Source of the DNA: Methylobacterium sp.
Lineage (GTDB): Bacteria > Pseudomonadota > Alphaproteobacteria > Rhizobiales > Beijerinckiaceae
Direction: 5' to 3'
Assembly (NCBI GenBank): GCA_020252645.1
Contig: JADCCN010000006.1
Location: forward strand, 62,001 to 126,000
Length of the DNA: 64,000 nucleotides
In this document: positions 41,771 to 48,134 of the stretch, in pieces
Numbering within the stretch: the stretch's first letter is position 1
Layout: each line of letters opens with the position of its first letter
The notes under the pieces: model-generated
The model's input: the letters and a program-made list of their open reading frames with translations, nothing else
What the model was told of the DNA's origin: nothing
Database searches by the model: none
Made by a program: the position numbers and the translations under genes

Positions 41771-41831
41771 GGCCGGACAGCAATAAGGGGCGCCGCGGGC
41801 GCCCCTTCGCTTCTGCCAAGAATGTCCGGCC
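41771..41831. terminator. nested hairpin between convergent genes
   Basis: Inner stem AAGGGGCGCC / GGCGCCCCTT (41785-41807, loop GCG) is enclosed by outer arms GGCCGGACA (41771-41779) and TGTCCGGCC (41823-41831). It lies between the PepSY-like gene (+) and hsp20 (-). There is no long T-tract, but the symmetry suits a two-way transcript end. Confidence 0.6.
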
Positions 41832-41859
41832 GGATTCGAAGCCGGAGTTTCGTTCCCGG

Positions 41860-42318
41860 TTAAGCCGCGAGTTGGGTGGCCATTTCGCGAGGCGCGTGGA
41901 TCGGAACCTGCCGCGGCTTCTTGGCCTCGGGGATCTCGCGCACGAGATCAACATGCAGCAGGCCATGCTCAAGGCGCGCACCGGTGACCGTCACATGGTC
42001 CGCAAGGCGGAAGCGACGCTCGAACTGGCGGGCGGCGATGCCCTGAAACAGGAACTCACGCTCGGCCTTGTTCTCCTCGGCGATCTTCTCGCCGCGAATC
42101 ACGAGCCAGTTTTCCTTGGTCTCGATCGAAAGATCGGCGTCGGTGAAACCTGCGACGGCAAGGCTGATGCGATAGCCGTCCTCGGAGACCTTCTCGATAT
42201 TGTAGGGCGGGTAGCTTGCATTCCCGGCTTCGCCGTTCTCGATCTGGTTGATCAGCGAAAACAGGCGGTCGAAGCCCACGGTGGAACGATAGAGCGGGGC
42301 AAGATCAAACGTACGCAT
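41860..42318 (-). CDS. small heat-shock protein, Hsp20/alpha-crystallin family
   Basis: A 152-aa holdase of the IbpA-like class. The alpha-crystallin domain runs from about residue 35 (YPPYNIEKVSEDGYRISLAV) through GFTDADLSIETKENWLVIRG to FLFQGIAARQFERRFRLADH and GARLEHGLLHVDLVREIPEA; the C-terminal tail has an IPI-type motif region (VPIHA). A perfect AAGGAGGAT Shine-Dalgarno stands before ATG 42318, but it is sequestered in a ROSE-type hairpin, so translation should be induced by heat. Confidence 0.95.
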   Translation of the reverse strand: MRTFDLAPLYRSTVGFDRLFSLINQIENGEAGNASYPPYNIEKVSEDGYRISLAVAGFTDADLSIETKENWLVIRGEKIAEENKAEREFLFQGIAARQFERRFRLADHVTVTGARLEHGLLHVDLVREIPEAKKPRQVPIHAPREMATQLAA

Positions 42319-42403
42319 GGCATATCCTCCTTCAGAAGCGACACGCGAATTCCGGTCCGCCATCAGGCCGGACCATGATTGCTGTGCAGCCTTCATGGCC
42401 TGC
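42319..42403 (-). promoter_or_regulatory. ROSE-type RNA thermometer in hsp20 5' UTR
   Basis: Read on the minus strand there are three hairpins: 42403-42386 (GCAGGCC..GGCTGC), 42373-42355 (GTCCGG..CGGAC), and the last at 42346-42321, where GCGUGUCGCUUCU pairs with AAGGAGGAUAUGC. This last stem masks the Shine-Dalgarno and contains UCGCU, matching the ROSE consensus U(U/C)GCU with the G opposite or bulged beside the GG of the SD. ROSE elements are known in rhizobial hsp20 leaders; the assignment here is by motif and fold, done by eye. Confidence 0.85.
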
Positions 42404-42527
42404 ACGAATTACGATTTGGGAAGCCGATTTCAGCCTTTCAAGGGGCTTCCAGACGATTTCCCGCGATGAATGCGCGATGAACAGGGAAGCGCGCGGCGGT
42501 TCAGGTGCAGTGCAATAGAAAGCGACC

Positions 42528-42899
42528 ATGCCCCAGGCCACCACCATCGATTCCCCCTCGTCGCCCACCCTGCCCCGCTTGCGCCGGCGTGCCGGCTTCT
42601 GGCTCGTCATCACCCTTGCAGGAGCCCTTTTGCTCGCTGGATCGGGCGCGCTCCTTTCGAGCGGATTGCTGCTGCAAGCCTCCGATTCCGCGCGGCGCAT
42701 CATGCCGGAACGGCCCGCGCCGGTCGCGACCGGATCGGTCGCGCCCCTGCAGTTTCCTGGCTTCCAGCGGCGTGGCAACCTGCTGACCGGCCATTTGACG
42801 ACCGAGGATGGCCGAAGGCTTCATCTGGTCATCGATGCGCGCTCGAACACGATCATCGGTGCGAAGCTCGTGGAGGCACAGGCCCCGGCCGCGCGCTGA
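42528..42899 (+). CDS. hypothetical single-pass membrane protein
   Basis: A 123-aa protein. A basic N terminus (LPRLRRRAG) is followed by one membrane helix (FWLVITLAGALLLAGSGALL) and a periplasmic part with GNLLTGHLTTEDGRRLHLVI and DARSNTIIGAKLVEAQ, slightly PepSY-like. No known family. It lies 73 bp before the hydrolase gene and divergent from hsp20, so it may share a transcript with the hydrolase. Confidence 0.6.
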   Translation: MPQATTIDSPSSPTLPRLRRRAGFWLVITLAGALLLAGSGALLSSGLLLQASDSARRIMPERPAPVATGSVAPLQFPGFQRRGNLLTGHLTTEDGRRLHLVIDARSNTIIGAKLVEAQAPAAR

Positions 42900-42971
42900 G
42901 GCTTGCCGACCTGCCGGCAATCGCGGCACAGTGATGTTGCGGCTTCGAGCCGCGTTCCGCCGGACATTCCG

Positions 42972-43943
42972 ATGCTTCAAAACTTGCCTGGTCAGGGCGC
43001 GCTCGCCGAACCGCCGGATGGCCAGCCCTTCCCGCCCCACGAACGCGTGCCGCTCCTGACGCGGGATGGCTACCGGCTGCGCGCCGCCTTCTTCCCGCTG
43101 CCCGAGGGTGTGGCGACGAAGGGCACGATCCTGCTCCTGCAGGGTCGCGCGGAATTCATCGAGAAATATCGCGAGGTGATCGGCGAACTGCTCGCGCGGG
43201 GTTTCGCGGTGATGAGCTTCGATTGGCGCGGCCAGGGCGGCTCCGAACGGTTGTTGCGCACGAGCCTCGCCGGACATATCGAGGATTTCGAGGATTACCA
43301 GCTCGATCTCGAGGCGATGATCGCGGCGATGATGCCGCGTGATCTGCCGCAGCCCTGGTCGCTGCTGGCGCATTCCATGGGCGGCTGCCTGGCGCTGCAC
43401 CACATTGCAAGGGGCAATTCCCCGTTCCGGCGCGCCGTGCTCGCCGCACCGCTGATCGGCCTTGCCGGTCCCGGTGGCAGCATGGCGGGGCAGGTTCTGT
43501 CGCGCATGCTCTCCGCGCTGGGCTTCGCCACCAGGCGCATTCCGTTCGGCGCGGATGTGCCGCGCTTGCAAGGTCCCTTCGAAGGAAATCCCTTCACGCA
43601 TGATGCGTCGCGCTTCAGCACTGCCCGCGGCTGGCTGGAGGCGTATCCGCATCTTGGCGTTGCGGACCCGACGATCGGATGGGTTGCCGCCGCGTTCCAC
43701 GCGCTCGACCGCTTCGGGGAGGACGATTTCGGGTGCCTCAGCCGCACACCGATGCTGATGCTGCTGGCCGGGGAAGACAGCGTCGTGCTGACCGCTTCGG
43801 CCGAGAAGCTGGCCCTGCGCCTGCGCGGCGCCAGTGCGCTGGTGCTGCCCGGCTCACGCCACGAGATCCTGATGGAGAAAGACGAGGTCCGCGCGCTGTT
43901 CTGGGCGGCGTTCGATGCTTTCGTGCCGGGCGAGGACATCTAG
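42972..43943 (+). CDS. alpha/beta hydrolase, lysophospholipase (PldB) type
   Basis: A 323-aa protein of the serine aminopeptidase/monoacylglycerol lipase-like family. It has ILLLQGRAEFIEKYREVIGE, VMSFDWRGQGGSERLL, the nucleophile elbow LLAHSMGGCLALH, MLLAGEDSVV with the acid, and LPGSRHEILMEKDEVR with the His. It probably hydrolyses lysophospholipids or monoacylglycerols; no signal peptide. The start at 42972 is upstream of LPGQGALAEPPDGQPFPP. Its TAG stop codon lies inside a 109-bp repeat also found at 47816. Confidence 0.85.
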   Translation: MLQNLPGQGALAEPPDGQPFPPHERVPLLTRDGYRLRAAFFPLPEGVATKGTILLLQGRAEFIEKYREVIGELLARGFAVMSFDWRGQGGSERLLRTSLAGHIEDFEDYQLDLEAMIAAMMPRDLPQPWSLLAHSMGGCLALHHIARGNSPFRRAVLAAPLIGLAGPGGSMAGQVLSRMLSALGFATRRIPFGADVPRLQGPFEGNPFTHDASRFSTARGWLEAYPHLGVADPTIGWVAAAFHALDRFGEDDFGCLSRTPMLMLLAGEDSVVLTASAEKLALRLRGASALVLPGSRHEILMEKDEVRALFWAAFDAFVPGEDI

Positions 43944-44045
43944 AGCATGCTGTGAAAAAGTGGAATCCGGTTTTTCACAAAAAAGCATGCGATAATAATA
44001 AGATAAGAGCATGATGTGCTTCCGTCTGAACACATCATGCTCTAG
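43937..44045 (+). repeat. 109-bp exact repeat, copy A (compound palindromic element)
   Basis: Identical to 47816-47924. It begins CATCTAGAGC, so it includes the last Ile codon and TAG of the hydrolase gene. First module 43945-43990: outer arms GCATGC, inner arms GTGAAAAA/TTTTTCAC, loop GTGGAATCCGG, the same core as the other RIME-like copies. A short AT-rich link (GATAATAATAAGAT) leads to a second perfect 13-bp hairpin, AGAGCATGATGTG / CACATCATGCTCT, at 44006-44043 with a 12-nt loop. It ends 2 nt before the stop of the convergent phosphatase gene. Confidence 0.95.
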
Positions 44046-44047
44046 CC

Positions 44048-44839
44048 TCAAACCCTCGAAAGCTGCTCCATTGCCGCCGCATGCAACGCGCGCGAACCGG
44101 CGGCCAGAATGCGACCGCCATCCTTCGCCGGGCTTCCATCCCAGGTGGTGACGACACCACCCGCGCCCTCGATGATGGGGATCAGCGCCACGATATCATA
44201 GGGCTGGAGGCCCGTTTCGATCACGAGATCGACCTGCCCGGCCGCAAGCATCGCATAGGCATAGCAATCGGTGCCGTAACGCGTGAGGCGCACGGCATTC
44301 TCGATCGCGTCGTAGGCGCTGCGCTCCGGGCCCTTGAAGAGGCGCGGATCGGTTGTCATCAGCGTGGCATCGGCGAGGGCCTCGCAGCCGCGCACATGCA
44401 GTTCGCGCAGCCCGCGCGGGCCGCTGACGCGCGCGCTGCCGCCATCGCCAATGAACATCTCGCCTGTGTAAGGCTGGTGCATCACGCCCAGCACGGGCCG
44501 GTTGTTGCGCATGAGCCCAATCAGCGTGCCCCAGACCGGCAGGCCGCAAAGGAAAGCCCGCGTGCCATCGATGGGGTCGATCACCCAGACATGCTCGGCA
44601 TCGAGCCGTTCGTCGTTGAATTCCTCGCCCAGGATGCCATGCGTCGGGAAAGCCTCGAGAATGCGCCGGCGGATCACCGTTTCCGCCGCACGGTCGGCCT
44701 CGGTCACCGGGTCGAAGACCGCGCCCGTCGCGCGCCCCTTGTCCTGCACGGAAAGTGTGGTGCGGAAGAAGGGAAGGATGGCCTCGCCGGATTGGCGCGC
44801 CAGACCCTCAATGAAGGCGGTGAGATCGACAGGACGCAT
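44048..44839 (-). CDS. hisN: inositol monophosphatase family protein, histidinol-phosphatase (HisN)-like
   Basis: A 263-aa Mg2+-dependent phosphatase. It shows DPVTEADRAAETVIRRRIL, HGILGEEFNDERL, WVIDPIDGTRAFLCGLPVWG (metal Asp residues and the DPIDGT motif), and PYDIVALIPIIEGAGGVVTT. The alphaproteobacterial HisN subgroup dephosphorylates histidinol phosphate; the sequence fits but inositol-1-phosphatase (SuhB) cannot be ruled out. The start at 44839 gives MRPVDLTAFIEG; a longer form to 44920 is less likely. The mmgR-type sRNA, originally named suhB RNA for its neighbour gene, lies upstream. Confidence 0.8.
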   Translation of the reverse strand: MRPVDLTAFIEGLARQSGEAILPFFRTTLSVQDKGRATGAVFDPVTEADRAAETVIRRRILEAFPTHGILGEEFNDERLDAEHVWVIDPIDGTRAFLCGLPVWGTLIGLMRNNRPVLGVMHQPYTGEMFIGDGGSARVSGPRGLRELHVRGCEALADATLMTTDPRLFKGPERSAYDAIENAVRLTRYGTDCYAYAMLAAGQVDLVIETGLQPYDIVALIPIIEGAGGVVTTWDGSPAKDGGRILAAGSRALHAAAMEQLSRV

Positions 44840-44967
44840 GGGCAAGCTCGTCGGGAAGGGCGAATCGCGGATCAGCGAGAAGAGCCTTGGCAGAGCCTGC
44901 GGACAAAACAAAGGCCGCATTCACGAGGCTGTGAACACGGCCAGGTTCAAGTCCCTTATCTGGGCCC

Positions 44968-44996
44968 TTGTCTTTTTTTGCAGTGCAATATATATT
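44968..44996 (+). promoter_or_regulatory. sigma-70 promoter of the mmgR-type sRNA
   Basis: TTGTCT at 44968-44973 and TATATT at 44991-44996 with a 17-bp spacer, pointing to a start of transcription near 45003. It is followed by no ORF but by a structured RNA and a terminator. Confidence 0.7.
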
Positions 44997-45002
44997 GAGA
45001 TT

Positions 45003-45087
45003 GTCGCGGTCGACGCTGTCCCGCGGCATGCCCTCCTTGGGCGTTTCCTCCCTAGACTTTCAGGCCGCTTCGTGCGGCCTTTTTTTT
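45003..45087 (+). ncRNA. mmgR: mmgR/suhB-type small RNA
   Basis: About 85 nt. Order of elements: hairpin CGCGG/CCGCG; hairpin AUGCCC-UCCUU-GGGCGU with an anti-Shine-Dalgarno loop; single-stranded UUUCCUCCCU (45044-45053), the conserved 10-mer I associate with mmgR of Sinorhizobium; and a terminator GGCCGC-UUCGU-GCGGCC with eight U (45063-45087). The family represses targets through CU-rich pairing with ribosome-binding sites and is linked to polyhydroxybutyrate control in S. meliloti. It is divergent from the HisN/SuhB-type phosphatase gene, matching the family's usual position. The exact 5' end is inferred. Confidence 0.85.
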
Positions 45088-45249
45088 GCCTATCGCCCGG
45101 TTGCACCGCGCTTTTCTCGTTGCCGCCGCAGGTGTTTCCACCCATTTCGGGCTTTTCGCCCTTCTTGCGAACCGGGCCGCGAATGGAACGCCGGTTATCC
45201 CGGTCTTGTCCCTCATCCGCAACCGGTCTGGGGTGCCGCCGGTTGCGCG

Positions 45250-46149
45250 CTATTCAGCAGCCTTCTGATAAAAATGCAAGTCCGACGTGCGAAATTCGAA
45301 TGCCTGCTCGGCGAAAAATTTCGCGAACATGTTTTCCAGCCGTCGCGCGAGCTCGGGGAAGCCCGAATGCGGCTCGAGACTGCGCTCATCCATGTAAAGG
45401 GCGCGGTTGATTTCGATCTGGAAGGCGTCCCAGCCGAGATCGGGCCGCCCGTAGCATTCCGTGATGTAGCCCCCGGCATAGGGCTGGTTGCGCTCCACGC
45501 GGAAGCCCTCCTTCCGCGCCAGCGCCTCGAAGAATTCCACCAGTCCCGGCCTGCAGGATGCGCCGAAGCGATCGCCGATCACCAGATCGGGCATGAGGCC
45601 CGTGGTGCGGGAATTCGAGGGCATCGAATGGCAATCGATGAGGCAAGCCCGGCCGAACCGCGCCTGCAGGTCTGCCAGGGCGCGATGCAGCCGGCCGTGA
45701 TAGGGCAGGTAGTAGTTTTCGATGCGCGCCAAAGCCTCATCCAGCGCGAGCTTGCCGGCATAGATCTCGACCTGATCGCCGATGACGCGCGGCACGGTGC
45801 CGAGCCCGCCGGCCACCCGCAGCGACCGCGTATTGGCCTCCACCGGGAGCGTGCCGGCAATGAGGCGCGGATCAAGCTCGAGGGGTTCGCGGTTGAGATC
45901 CACGAAGGATCGCGGCAGATGCGCGAACATGATCGTCGAACCCATGCCGACGGCACGCTGCACGAGGCGATCGACATAAAGATCGGATGCGCGCCGCATC
46001 TCCTGGCGCGAGAGCTGGCTGCGCGCAAGGAAGGCCTCGGGAAAAACCTCGCCGGAATGCGGCGAATTCAGCAGGACAGGGACAGTTTCCGATGCAGCCG
46101 GATGCAGCAGCGTGAAAGTCTCGCCTGTCTCGATCCGGGGCATGCTCAT
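45250..46149 (-). CDS. N-formylglutamate amidohydrolase family protein
   Basis: A protein of about 299 aa. Family features are VPVLLNSPHSGEVFPEAF, FAHLPRSFVDLNREPLELDP, YHGRLHRALADLQARFG, CLIDCHSMPSN (metal ligands) and GGYITECYGRPDLGWDAFQI. It would release formate from N-formyl-L-glutamate in histidine degradation, or act on a related N-formyl compound. No other hut gene is in the window. Start uncertain (46149 or 46143; AAGGAA upstream). It is divergent from cpdR. A GCAACCGG/CCGGTTGC palindrome (45219-45246) lies just past its stop. A second family member is at 51508. Confidence 0.85.
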   Translation of the reverse strand: MSMPRIETGETFTLLHPAASETVPVLLNSPHSGEVFPEAFLARSQLSRQEMRRASDLYVDRLVQRAVGMGSTIMFAHLPRSFVDLNREPLELDPRLIAGTLPVEANTRSLRVAGGLGTVPRVIGDQVEIYAGKLALDEALARIENYYLPYHGRLHRALADLQARFGRACLIDCHSMPSNSRTTGLMPDLVIGDRFGASCRPGLVEFFEALARKEGFRVERNQPYAGGYITECYGRPDLGWDAFQIEINRALYMDERSLEPHSGFPELARRLENMFAKFFAEQAFEFRTSDLHFYQKAAE

Positions 46150-46328
46150 GCGGGAGGCGTGTTCCTTCTTGCTGCCGAAACGGAGTTCGCGTGCGGCATT
46201 CGCAGAGCTATGATGGCGTTTGCCATGTGAATCGTCCAGCGCCGGCACTGGCCTCGCAATTGCCATACACCACATGTTTACCACGCGCCTCTAACCATCC
46301 TGTCAGATTCCGAGACAGGTCAGACGAG

Positions 46329-46694
46329 ATGAGCATGACCAAGATCCTCCTGGCCGAAGACGACAACGACATGCGGAAGTTCCTCGTCAGGGCGTTGCAG
46401 AATGCCGGCTTCGACGTGGCCTCCTTCGACAATGGCCGCTCGGCCTATCACCGCCTGCGCGAGGAGCCCTTCGAACTCCTGCTGACCGACATCGTGATGC
46501 CGGAGATGGACGGAATCGAGCTTGCCCGCCGCGCGACCGAGCTTGATCCGGATATCAAGGTGATGTTCATCACCGGCTTTGCCGCTGTCGCGCTGAACCC
46601 GGAATCGAACGCGCCGAAGGATGCGCGCGTGCTCTCCAAGCCCTTCCATCTCAAGGACCTCGTGAACGAGGTGAAGCGGATGCTCGCGGCGTGA
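46329..46694 (+). CDS. cpdR: single-domain response regulator CpdR
   Basis: A 121-aa receiver-only protein. Acidic pocket AEDDND (residues 9-14), phosphorylation site Asp54 (LLTDIVMPEMDG), Thr in MFITGFAA, and Lys104 in VLSKPFHLKDL. In Caulobacter and rhizobia CpdR, when unphosphorylated, brings ClpXP to the cell pole to degrade CtrA and other cell-cycle proteins; the CckA-ChpT relay phosphorylates it. Sequence and its position beside an N-formylglutamate amidohydrolase gene are as in other Hyphomicrobiales. Start MSMTKILL at 46329 or MTKILL at 46335. Confidence 0.92.
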   Translation: MSMTKILLAEDDNDMRKFLVRALQNAGFDVASFDNGRSAYHRLREEPFELLLTDIVMPEMDGIELARRATELDPDIKVMFITGFAAVALNPESNAPKDARVLSKPFHLKDLVNEVKRMLAA

Positions 46695-46795
46695 GGGAAT
46701 TTCAGGCTCGAAACCCGGCTTTTTCCCTTGCCCTTTCAGGGAGAGCTGACTATAGAGCCGCTTCCCGTCCGGCAGGGGCATCCCTGGCGGCGCGA

Positions 46796-46870
46796 GGGCG
46801 CGTAGCTCAGCGGGAGAGCACTACATTGACACTGTAGGGGTCACAGGTTCAATCCCTGTCGCGCCCACCA
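46796..46870 (+). tRNA. tRNA-Val (anticodon GAC)
   Basis: Full cloverleaf: acceptor GGGCGCG/CGCGCCC, D arm GCTCAGCGGGAGAGC, anticodon stem CTACA/TGTAG with loop TTGACAC (GAC, reads GUC and GUU), T arm with GGTTCAATCC, discriminator A and an encoded CCA. It lies 101 bp after cpdR. Confidence 0.97.
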
Positions 46871-46952
46871 TTTTCACCCGGTTCCGGTGGCGTTTCGCGG
46901 CCGAAGCAGGATGGTTCAAACGTTGGGCTCCGGCCCGGCCGGAGTTGAGACG

Positions 46953-47078
46953 ATGAAGATCAGGAATTCGCTCAAGTCGCTGATGAAGCGCCACCGCGAC
47001 AACCAGATGGTTCGCCGCCGGGGTCGCGTCTACATCATCAACAAGACGCAGAAGCGCTACAAGGCGCGCCAGGGCTAA
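46953..47078 (+). CDS. rpmJ: 50S ribosomal protein L36, zinc-free form
   Basis: A 41-aa ribosomal protein, [20 protein letters not shown] then [20 protein letters not shown] and G. It has the length and RRRGR/KARQG pattern of the longer C-minus L36 type and has none of the four zinc-binding Cys residues. A terminator follows 48 bp later. Confidence 0.95.
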   Translation: MKIRNSLKSLMKRHRDNQMVRRRGRVYIINKTQKRYKARQG

Positions 47079-47125
47079 GCTCCTGCGCTCTGCCGCGCGC
47101 AGGTTTTTCCCTCATCGGACTGCAC

Positions 47126-47152
47126 AAAAAGGGCGCCTTCGAGCGCTCTTTT
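47126..47152 (+). terminator. Rho-independent terminator after rpmJ
   Basis: A 10-bp stem AAAAGGGCGC / GCGCTCTTTT with one G-U pair and loop CTTCGA, then TTTT as part of the stem's 3' arm. Confidence 0.75.
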
Positions 47153-47234
47153 GGTGTTGGGATCACGCGCCGTCGAGCAATGGCCCGTTCGAGCGCCCTT
47201 GACGGAAGCCGAGCGCCGCTCCACGCTTCTCGTC

Positions 47235-47822
47235 ATGATGATGCGCTTTGCCACCCTCGCGCTGATTGGCCTCCTCGGGATGGCCTCCCCTTCTGCCGCG
47301 CAGACGACCGGCATGGAGCCACCAGCCACCCGCACCGGCGACCGCGAGCGGCTCGACCGGCTTTTCGAACGCCTGAAGGCCGCGCCGTCGGCGGATGCCG
47401 CAAGGGCGGTCGCCCAGCAGATCGAACAGCGATTCGAGAAATCGGGCAGCGACACGGCCGATCTGCTGCTGCAACGCGCCAAGCAGGCGATCGAATCCAG
47501 GAACCACGATCTGGCGCTCGATCTTCTTGATTTCGTCACGACGTTGAAGCCGAACTGGTCGGAAGCCTATCATCGCCGCGCGATCGTGCATTTCCTGCTT
47601 AAGGACGAGGAAAGCGCGATGCGGGATATTCGCCAGAGCCTTGCCCATGAGCCGCGCCACTTCCATGCGCTCGCCGGGCTCGGGCAACTCCTGCAGATGA
47701 TGGGGCAGCGGAAGCAGGCCTATCAGGTCTATCGCCGCGCGCAGGATGTCTATCCGCTTTTCCCCGATCTCGAGAAAATGCTGGAGAGGCTGAAACTGGA
47801 GGCGGAAGGGCAGCCCATCTAG
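47235..47822 (+). CDS. secreted tetratricopeptide-repeat protein
   Basis: A protein of about 195 aa. Signal peptide MMMRFATLALIGLLGMASPS, cleaved near SAAQ. TPR-like helices follow: RAKQAIESRNHDLALDLLDF with LKPNWSEAYHRRAIVHFLLK, then DEESAMRDIRQSLAHEPRHF with ALAGLGQLLQMMGQRKQAYQ, then VYRRAQDVYPLFPDLEKMLE. It is a scaffold of unknown partner in the periplasm. The start is unclear (three Met codons, poor Shine-Dalgarno). Its TAG stop lies within the 109-bp repeat also found after the hydrolase at 43943. Confidence 0.78.
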   Translation: MMMRFATLALIGLLGMASPSAAQTTGMEPPATRTGDRERLDRLFERLKAAPSADAARAVAQQIEQRFEKSGSDTADLLLQRAKQAIESRNHDLALDLLDFVTTLKPNWSEAYHRRAIVHFLLKDEESAMRDIRQSLAHEPRHFHALAGLGQLLQMMGQRKQAYQVYRRAQDVYPLFPDLEKMLERLKLEAEGQPI

Positions 47823-47924
47823 AGCATGCTGTGAAAAAGTGGAATCCGGTTTTTCACAAAAAAGCATGCGATAATAATAAGATAAGAGCATGATGTGCTT
47901 CCGTCTGAACACATCATGCTCTAG
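47816..47924 (+). repeat. 109-bp exact repeat, copy B
   Basis: Identical to 43937-44045, same orientation, 3879 bp apart. It carries the CATCTAG that ends the TPR gene, a palindromic module (47824-47869) and the 13-bp AGAGCATGATGTG hairpin (47885-47922). It runs directly into another element at 47926. Confidence 0.95.
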
Positions 47925-47925
47925 A

Positions 47926-48108
47926 GCATTTTCAAGCGAAGTGGATGCCGGTTCGCGTGAAGAAAATGCGATCAAGGAAAGAAAGAAGCATTTTCAAGCG
48001 AGGCATGTCCCTCGCGAAGGCGAGGTGGGAACCGGTTCGCGTCAAGAAATTGCGATCAAGCAAAGAAATTCGGCATCCGATCTCATTCGATCAGATCGAA
48101 AAAAATGC
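47926..48108. repeat. cluster of three further palindromic elements
   Basis: 47926-47969 is a canonical RIME-like copy (GCATTTTC/GAAAATGC, loop GTGGATGCCGG). 47988-48053 is an expanded copy in which the 5' arm has gained a CCTCGCGAAGGCGAGG-type insert and the 3' arm reads GAAATTGC. 48073-48108 is a degenerate palindrome (GCATCCGATC..GATCG..ATGC). With copy B the cluster fills the 312-bp gap between the convergent TPR and pyk genes; no ORF is supported. Confidence 0.8.
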
Positions 48109-48134
48109 TCGAGGCTGCCCCTGCCTCGTCTTCA

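Noticed and set aside
45219-45246. GCAACCGG/CCGGTTGC palindrome as another RIME-like copy
   Set aside because: The loop and arms do not match the GTGGnnnCCGG family; it may only be a local hairpin at the end of the amidohydrolase gene.
46244-46328. CtrA box upstream of cpdR
   Set aside because: TTTACC and TCTAACC half-sites are present near 46275-46295, but spacing and sequence do not fit TTAA-N7-TTAA well enough.
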